From: Sapria himalayana
Taxonomy: Eukaryota > Streptophyta > Magnoliopsida > Malpighiales > Rafflesiaceae
Assembly (NCBI GenBank): GCA_029783825.1
Contig: JAREIK010000377.1
Span: forward strand, 555,830-619,829
DNA: 64,000 nt
Direction of reading: 5' to 3'
Positions 57,929 through 64,000 of the stretch are shown piece after piece (position 1 is the first letter of the stretch; each line of letters begins with the position of its first letter). A program made the translations under genes and the position numbers. The notes under the pieces were generated by a model. That model was not told the DNA's origin. It did not search any database and saw only the letters and a list, made by a program, of their open reading frames with translations.

Positions 57929-58499
57929 CTCTTGGTGTACTAGGAGGTCTATGTTGGATATGATCAAACTAATTTAGATAATTATTTATTTTTTATTATT
58001 TATAAGTATACTTTTTTTTTTATAAAATATTAATTTCTAATTTATTTTTATTAGTTTTATCACATATTTATTTTATTATCTTTATCTGTGTTATCTATAT
58101 AGTTTGAATATGTTATTTCTTGTTATACAACATAATTAGTCATATATTTGTTTTATATAGTTTTTCAATTTATTCAGTACTTATTCATCATAAAGAATTA
58201 TTTATATAATTTTTTTTGATCTATCTAATTTTAATCATATGTGATATATTCTTTTCAATTTTTAATTCTTTTTTTAATATAGACAGAAATTAATTGATAT
58301 ATATTTTTTGATCTATCTAATTTAATTATTTTATATAGTTTGAAATTAATGAAACTTGATATTTTTTATTTTTATATTTTGATTATTATATTATTATTAT
58401 TTTTTACACGATTAAACACATATTTCAAGTGTTTTTTTTTACTATGACTTTTAAAAAATTTTTTGGACTCAATTATAGTTTCAAATGTGTTGTGCTAGT
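57929..58499. other. AT-rich interval, nothing recognised
   Basis: Very low GC. Repeated TTTTTTGATCTATCTAATTT words at about 58216 and 58308. No gene. Confidence 0.5.
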
Positions 58500-58507
58500 G
58501 TTTTTTT
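58500..58507. repeat. Target-site duplication (GTTTTTTT), left copy
   Basis: Exact match to 62004-62011. Confidence 0.85.
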
Positions 58508-61500
58508 TAGAGGTGCCTAGCTCGGCATGGCACGAGAATTTCTCGTGCCCATGCCCGTGTCGTGCCTGTCCACGGCATGAACCGTGCCTTGTCGTGCCGA
58601 GGTTAATTGGGCCTCTTGTCGTACCTGGCCCCGTATGATTCCGTGGCCCGTTGGTATGGTACCTCGGCACGACCTGAGAAACTGCCCCATTAGACAAAAG
58701 TTGAGCCATACGGTTCTGGAAATCGCCCGGGACCAAGTTTGATTCCACCCCCCCTTTCACCCGCCTGGCCATCCCGCCCCCAATCTCCAATGGTTTGAAA
58801 TAAAAAAAATAAAAATTATTGAATTTTAGTCATTGGATTTCGTCTCCAATGGCTATGGGTCAGAATCTAATGGCCTACATGATTCTGTACCACAAAAATC
58901 AATAAAAAATTAAAAAAATAAAAATAATACTTTTTTTAAAAATATCATAATTATATTTTATAAAAATTCATTCCCTCTATCTAATTTTTATAGTTTTTTA
59001 AAAATATTAATTCTCACTCCCTCTCTCAAATCTCTCTACTAATATTTTCTCTCTCGGGAATTTGGCTTAGTTTTTCGGGACTCACAACTTGGGTTTGATG
59101 CATGTGCTTTATCTTTACACTGTCTTACTGGTATTTTTATTTTTTTTAATTATTTAACTAAAATTCTTAACTTAACATAATAATTAATATTTAAAAATAA
59201 TTAGTATTTTACTTTTTTTTTCTCTCTCTACTCTTTAATCTATCTTCTTTTCTAAAAAAATCAACAATATGACTAATACTAATAAAAATAATTTAAATTT
59301 AGAAAATAAAAATTTTGCACAAAGATCCGATGCTGCTAAAACTTTAAATTCTCCGATCATCTCAACTCAAATATCTAAAAAATAAAAAATTAGGAAGAAT
59401 TCTGTCATTTCGACTCATTTTAATATAATAAAATAAAAAAAATAGTAGGGATGAGAAAGAAAAAACTTCACTATACAAATATTGTAAGAAACTTTTTATT
59501 TGTAAGAGTGCGTTTGGGACTAGGTACTTTAAGAGGCATATCAAAATATGCACCAAAAAATATGATATATTAGATCCTAGACAAATATAATTTAGCAGTT
59601 TATTTTCTTGAGGCTGGATCAAGTTAAATCTCAAAGTTTATCCTTTCATATATCTTAGCGAGTTATATAGGGAAGACATGGTTAAACTTATCACCTTAAT
59701 GGGTTTTTCGATCAGATTTTTGGAAGATCCAAGGGTAGTGAGCATCATGCATACATATTTTCAACCTGCTTATCATAGGATTTTTAGGTCCACATCTAGG
59801 AACGACATACTAAAATTTTATAAGTTAGAAAAATAAATAATAATTAATGAATTTATGATATATAGTGGAGTGATGTCCGTGATGTCTGATATCTGGATTA
59901 GCCATGATGATTTATCTTATGCATGTCTCATCGCTCACTATGTAGATTCTAAATAAATAATAAATAAAATTATTTTAGGATTCTCTGAGATTCGTCATCC
60001 TTATGATGACCCAGTCATTTTTGAGTGTATGATGAAAGTTTTTAGATAATATAAAATTTAAAATAAAATTTTTAGTATCACATTCGATAATACTTATAAT
60101 AATAAAATAGTAATTAACATGTTTGTTATGAATATTAAAGACGCACTATTAGGAGAGATTTTTCACGTCAGATGCATGTATCACGTGATTGACTTGATTG
60201 TATAAGTAGATATGAAGGTGTGTTCCTCTGCTTTGAATAATATACGTAACTCACTAAAATATCTTTGCACGCATCGTAGACAACAAGAGTTTGATAGTCT
60301 CTGTTTGTTTGTGAATCTTAAGAAGAAGAAATTTCAATTAGATGTGAGACATTGTTGGAATTATACGTACCTGATGTTAGAGTCATGTGTTGGATACAAA
60401 CATGTGATATCCGACTACATTAATAGTAAGAATAATGAATTTTTTATTGACGATACTTACTGGACTATAAGAATTTCATTTATAAAATTTCTGATGATTT
60501 TTTATGGCATGATGAACATGTGTTCGTCGGATTATACTCCCACAACTTGTATTGTACTCAGGTATATATGCAATATTAGTATCATGTTTAAAAAGTATCA
60601 AATTGACATGACACTTAACCATATGGTTGTAGAGATGGAAATCAAGTACTTATAGTATTGGTCCACTATTCAATCTCTTTATTGTCTCGCTGCATGCATG
60701 GATCTTATGGTTAAGATAGAAGGGGTAGATAATATTTTGATTTTCATTTCTTCGTGCATGAACTTGAAAGATCCACCTAAAGGATTCATTCACGAGAAGT
60801 TGACTGATCTTTTTGCATACTACAATACTAGGTATGATGGTAGTAGTAGTAAGACTGTGAGTACGGACATGGATATCATATTCAGAGATGATTTTTTAAT
60901 TTAGTTAGCGAAGGGAAAACAACGAGGTGGATCATCGAATAGGAGCGAGTTTTCTCGGTATTTAGATATTGATTACTGCTCAATCTTATTATATTTTGAT
61001 ACTAAGAATCTTGATATATTATAGTGGTGAAAATCATATGAGTCATCTTTCCCATGCTATCTAAGATGACACGAGATCTATTGACTAATTCGGTGTCGAG
61101 TATAGCATCAGAGTCTATTTTTTCTATTGTAGTTAATGTGATTTTGGATAGGAGTTCGAGATTACGTTCAAATATTATTAAGGCTTTAGCATGCATGAAT
61201 GATTTCGAGGATTCAAGGTTTAACATCCAAGATCATGTTGGGATAGGGATTGCAGCGTAAGCAGAAGAGGTGATTGCTGATGATGATCCAAATGATAGTG
61301 ATTTTGATGTTAAGGTTGAGGATGATAATGATACATCGATGGACGATTGATGAGGTTGCTACTTGATGCTTGACGGTTGATCATTGCGGATTGCGACTTG
61401 CCGACCGCGACACTTATGTTACAGTTATTCTTATGCTTATGAGTTTAAAGTTATGCTTGATTCTGATTTTTGATTTAGATATTTTGTACTTATTTTTATT

Positions 61501-62003
61501 TTATATCATAATTGCTTTAGTTTGTTTTTGATATTTTATATTTTTGTTAAAGAAATTTTGTATTTATTTTATTTTTATGTTTAAGAATTTCATTAAAAAT
61601 TTGAAAATTTAATTTTAATAAATTATAATCTAAATCTATTAAGCTAATTAAAACATAATTAAAACAAATAACAAAAAAAAGTAAACTTTATAACTATTCA
61701 AAAATTTTTAATTTACAATTTAAATATTTTTAAACATTATCTAATCTAATTTATATTTTATAATTATATAAATATTGTAAACAATTTTTTTTTATTTTTT
61801 AAACCGGTCCTTACGGGCTTGACCCGACACCCTAAAAAACTACTCGTGCCGGTGCGTCGTGCCAGGCATGGCCTGAAGAAACTGTGTCGGGCCAGGCACG
61901 ACACTGTACAATAATCATGCTGTGCCTGGCCTGGCATGGAAGCACGTTCAAGCGGCCTAAAATTGTGCCGGGCCTGCCATTCACTTCTTGTTTGACACTT
62001 ATA
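58508..62003 (+). mobile_element. Full-length BED-type hAT, same subgroup as the fragment at 18512
   Basis: It begins TAGAGGTGCCTAGCTCGGC and ends CTTGTTTGACACTTATA, with an exact though low-complexity GTTTTTTT duplication. The 3496-bp length is standard. The GC-rich left end shares GAGAATTTCTCGTGC and ACGACCTGAGAAACTG with 18512-18720, separating these two from the GGGCCGGCCC-starting copies at 5219 and 23139. CT-rich leader at 59020-59060 and 59220-59232. Confidence 0.92.
59269..61350 (+). pseudogene. BED-finger hAT transposase pseudogene
   Basis: ATG at 59269 gives MTNTNKNNLNLENKNFAQRSDAAKTL, homologous to the start at 5944. A BED-like finger follows at about 59465-59555 (CKKLFICKSAFGTRYFKRHIKIC). 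Then come PRVVSIMHTYFQPAYHRIFRSTSRNDIL (59730-59815), SVMSDIWISHDDLSYAC, TFDNTYNN (60083), CHVID (60180), and the open piece 60212-60655. The dimerisation region is at 60980-61240 (SIASESIFSIVVNVILDRSSRLRSN) and the tail ends in TGA at 61350. Around a dozen stops or frame breaks. It carries fewer changes than 12472-14466. Confidence 0.9.
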
Positions 62004-62011
62004 GTTTTTTT
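62004..62011. repeat. Target-site duplication (GTTTTTTT), right copy
   Basis: Exact partner of 58500-58507. Confidence 0.85.
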
Positions 62012-63179
62012 ATGCCTAGTTTGGCTATTATTTCATACATGGAAGGGTACAATGCATCTTATTTGAAATTGCCGTGCTAACAGACAGAAAGCGAGGGATG
62101 TTCAACAAGGGAAACATGACATGCCAAGCCATGTTGAGTTGGGCTTGTCTTGGGTTATACTCGAAATGACATGATCAAGCACAAAATCATGCTCTCCTTG
62201 GTTTGTAGATAAAACTCATTCTAGCTTGGGTTAGTTTTTGCTACCCGCATAGACTACTAGATAGTGCTACTGTGTTAGCCTAGCCTTCCTTAGGCTAGGG
62301 GTAGGTGCCCTTGCTTGTTGGCCCTATGTAGACAAGTGAGTTCGAAACTCAGGCTTCTATCCATTTATGTATATATGTGAAATTAAAAATAAAATAAAAT
62401 TATTTTTAAATTAAAAACTACAAATATAATGTATTTGACTTTAGATATAAAACTGAAAATAAATAAAAAAATATATTCAAAGCCTGAAAGTACAAATCTC
62501 AATGCTTAAAAAATATAAAAAAATTATATTACATTCATTTTGAAATGATAGTCTGATTCACATAATTCTTTTAAAATAAAGAGTCAAATAGCAGGAAAAT
62601 TTCATTACTGTGTTTTTTATGAAGATCTTTTTGAGAGCTTTCGATTAATGTATAATTTGACTATGTTATGATATATATAGGATCAGCTAACTGGATCTCA
62701 AAACTAGTTAAATTAAAAGTAAACAGTAACTTTAATGATAAATAATTGGATCTTGGCTTTGTCAATACCATCCAGTCCCTTCAGCATTAGCAGACAACTA
62801 AGGATAACAATGAGCTCATTGCTGTATTGAAAATTTTTTTCCGGTAGTATCTTTTGGAGAAGCGTAATGATATCTTTTTGACATTTCAGAAGTGCATGAA
62901 AGTCATCAATGATAAATAACTTGATCGATGAGCCTTCCTATGACTGTCAGTTCTAACCAGGAAATCATCAATACAGTAAAACTGATTTTATAAATGAATT
63001 ATATTTTACTTTATCATTTTGGATCATCATTTTGGAATAAATTCTTGCGCGATATCTGATTATCATTTCGGAACAGAGGTAGTAATGTCTATGTATTATT
63101 TGAATTGTCAAAGCTCAATGGTTTAATATCATAATTTCTGTTTGTGATATCCATTTATTTGCAGTACTTCTAATTATAT
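62012..63179. other. Mixed interval with tRNA-like fragment and hAT-end-like words
   Basis: 62090-62210 has GACATGCCAAGCCATG and TTGGGCTTGTC words like worn hAT ends and may be the left side of the minus-strand hAT that follows. At 62270-62370 there are TGTTAGCC, a TAGCCTAGCCTTCC palindrome with GGCTAGG, and GAGTTCGAAACTC resembling a Pol III B box, possibly a second SINE remnant in plus orientation. No coding sequence. Confidence 0.4.
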
Positions 63180-64000
63180 CTTAAACTAATATGTACTTCT
63201 TATCAATCTTGTAAGTATGAGAATGTTAGTTATATATAGTTGTGCGATTCTATCTGAAATCAAATATACAATCATAAAAATACTAGACTCTCATAATATA
63301 CTAGATATAAGATAAATCAATAAATTAGGTGTTATTTTAGATAATATGAGAAATACGTACTCATATTGATTTCTACTAATTTAATATATTAAACATTTTT
63401 ATGTTATTATTAGCCAAGATAAAGCAATAATCAAAAGCTCACTCTTATTTGACTGTCATTTTATGATTGTTCATGCAAATGAACCACCACAAGAGATGAA
63501 ATGAATAACTAGTTCTTGTGGTGGTTCATGCAAGTGAACCATCACAAGAGCTGAAATGAAGAACTAGTTCTTGGGGTGGTTCATGCAAGTGAGCCACCAC
63601 AATAGTTGAAATGAAGAACTAGTTCTTGTGGTGCTTCATGCAAGTAAACCACCACAAGAGATGAAATGTGGACTCACATGATTGACATCTATTTAAATGA
63701 ATTACAAAGTTATTATTTTTAAATATGACATTGTTTTTTGTATTTTGAGGCTTATAAAATTACTAAACTTATTTTTATAATATTTAAATATGTCATGTAA
63801 TTATTGGTAAATCTTACTATTTAGTTTTTGTGGTAGCTAATGTAAGTGAATATGAATTCAATAATATTTTTTATTTCTTTGATCTTAATACTAGAATTCA
63901 TTGAAATAGGTAATAAATAAAGAGATGAAATAAAAAATTAATATTTTAAATATTTTGTTTTATTTTAATAATTATGATATCAGAATATGATTATTTTTTA
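63180..64000 (-). pseudogene. hAT transposase pseudogene, cut by the window end
   Basis: Minus-strand blocks equivalent to the C-terminal dimerisation region (63180-63440) and the middle domain (63670-64000) can be aligned with 29500-29960 and 40270-40740. Heavily decayed. A 55-bp tandem array replaces the short segment (VKRxRGGxS region in relatives) between them. The element continues beyond the window. Confidence 0.65.
63470..63671. repeat. 55-bp tandem array of hairpin units, about 3.6 copies
   Basis: TCATGCAA recurs at 63471, 63526, 63581 and 63636, exactly 55 bp apart. Each unit holds an inverted repeat. In the first, GAACCACCACAAGA (63481-63494) pairs perfectly with TCTTGTGGTGGTTC (63514-63527). 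The junction GGTTCATGCAAGTGAACC between units is itself a palindrome with six-base arms. Units differ by single substitutions. Confidence 0.95.

Noticed and set aside
63470..63671. CRISPR-like array
   Set aside because: Units are tandem without unique spacers, the period is constant at 55 bp with nearly identical content, and the context is plant nuclear DNA.

Overview
The window looks like a repeat-choked stretch of a flowering-plant nuclear genome. It is very AT-rich, its only recognisable host gene is a spliced RAD23-type ubiquitin receptor with GT-AG introns, and the mobile DNA is typical of plants: BED-finger hAT transposons with long GC-rich ends, DUF659-type hAT, Ty1-copia, Mutator-like non-autonomous elements and a SINE-like element. 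I cannot name the species. Apart from the RAD23 exons, nearly everything recognisable is mobile DNA in some state of decay.

Layout. 1-1140: plus-strand copia gag relic. 1150-3740: minus-strand copia body, a relative of the copia at 39286-49008. 5219-8764: hAT element with perfect 8-bp target duplication. 10824-15182: older hAT carrying a Mutator-like element. 16017-21020: decayed minus-strand hAT carrying a second Mutator-like family and a right-truncated plus-strand hAT. 21983-37754: a 15.8-kb nest in one minus-strand hAT. Inside it sit (a) hAT 22266-29151, which holds the youngest and nearly intact hAT 23139-26539; (b) a 513-bp miniature element at 31097-31609; (c) plus-strand hAT 32155-36806, which holds two short hAT derivatives. 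37977-38613: another copy of the first Mutator-like family, with perfect 9-bp duplication.

38975-49368: three RAD23 exons (two Pro/Ala-rich linker exons and the UBA1 exon). The last two are separated by a 9.95-kb intron filled by a minus-strand copia (39286-49008), which was itself invaded by a hAT and two short elements. 51930-53660: DUF659 hAT transposase relic. 54000-55760: copia gag and hAT fragments. 55993-56484: hAT miniature element. 57378-57630: SINE-like element. 58508-62003: full-length decayed hAT. 63180-64000: minus-strand hAT cut by the window end and holding a 55-bp hairpin tandem array.

The BED-hAT copies fall into one superfamily: 8-bp duplications, ends beginning TAGAGGTGTCAA, CT-rich 5' leaders, a roughly 700-codon transposase and conserved subterminal hairpins. 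The nesting gives a relative clock. Outer copies are riddled with stops and their target duplications are eroded. Inner copies (5219-8764, 23139-26539, 31097-31609) have perfect duplications, and the best-preserved transposase has only two internal stop codons.
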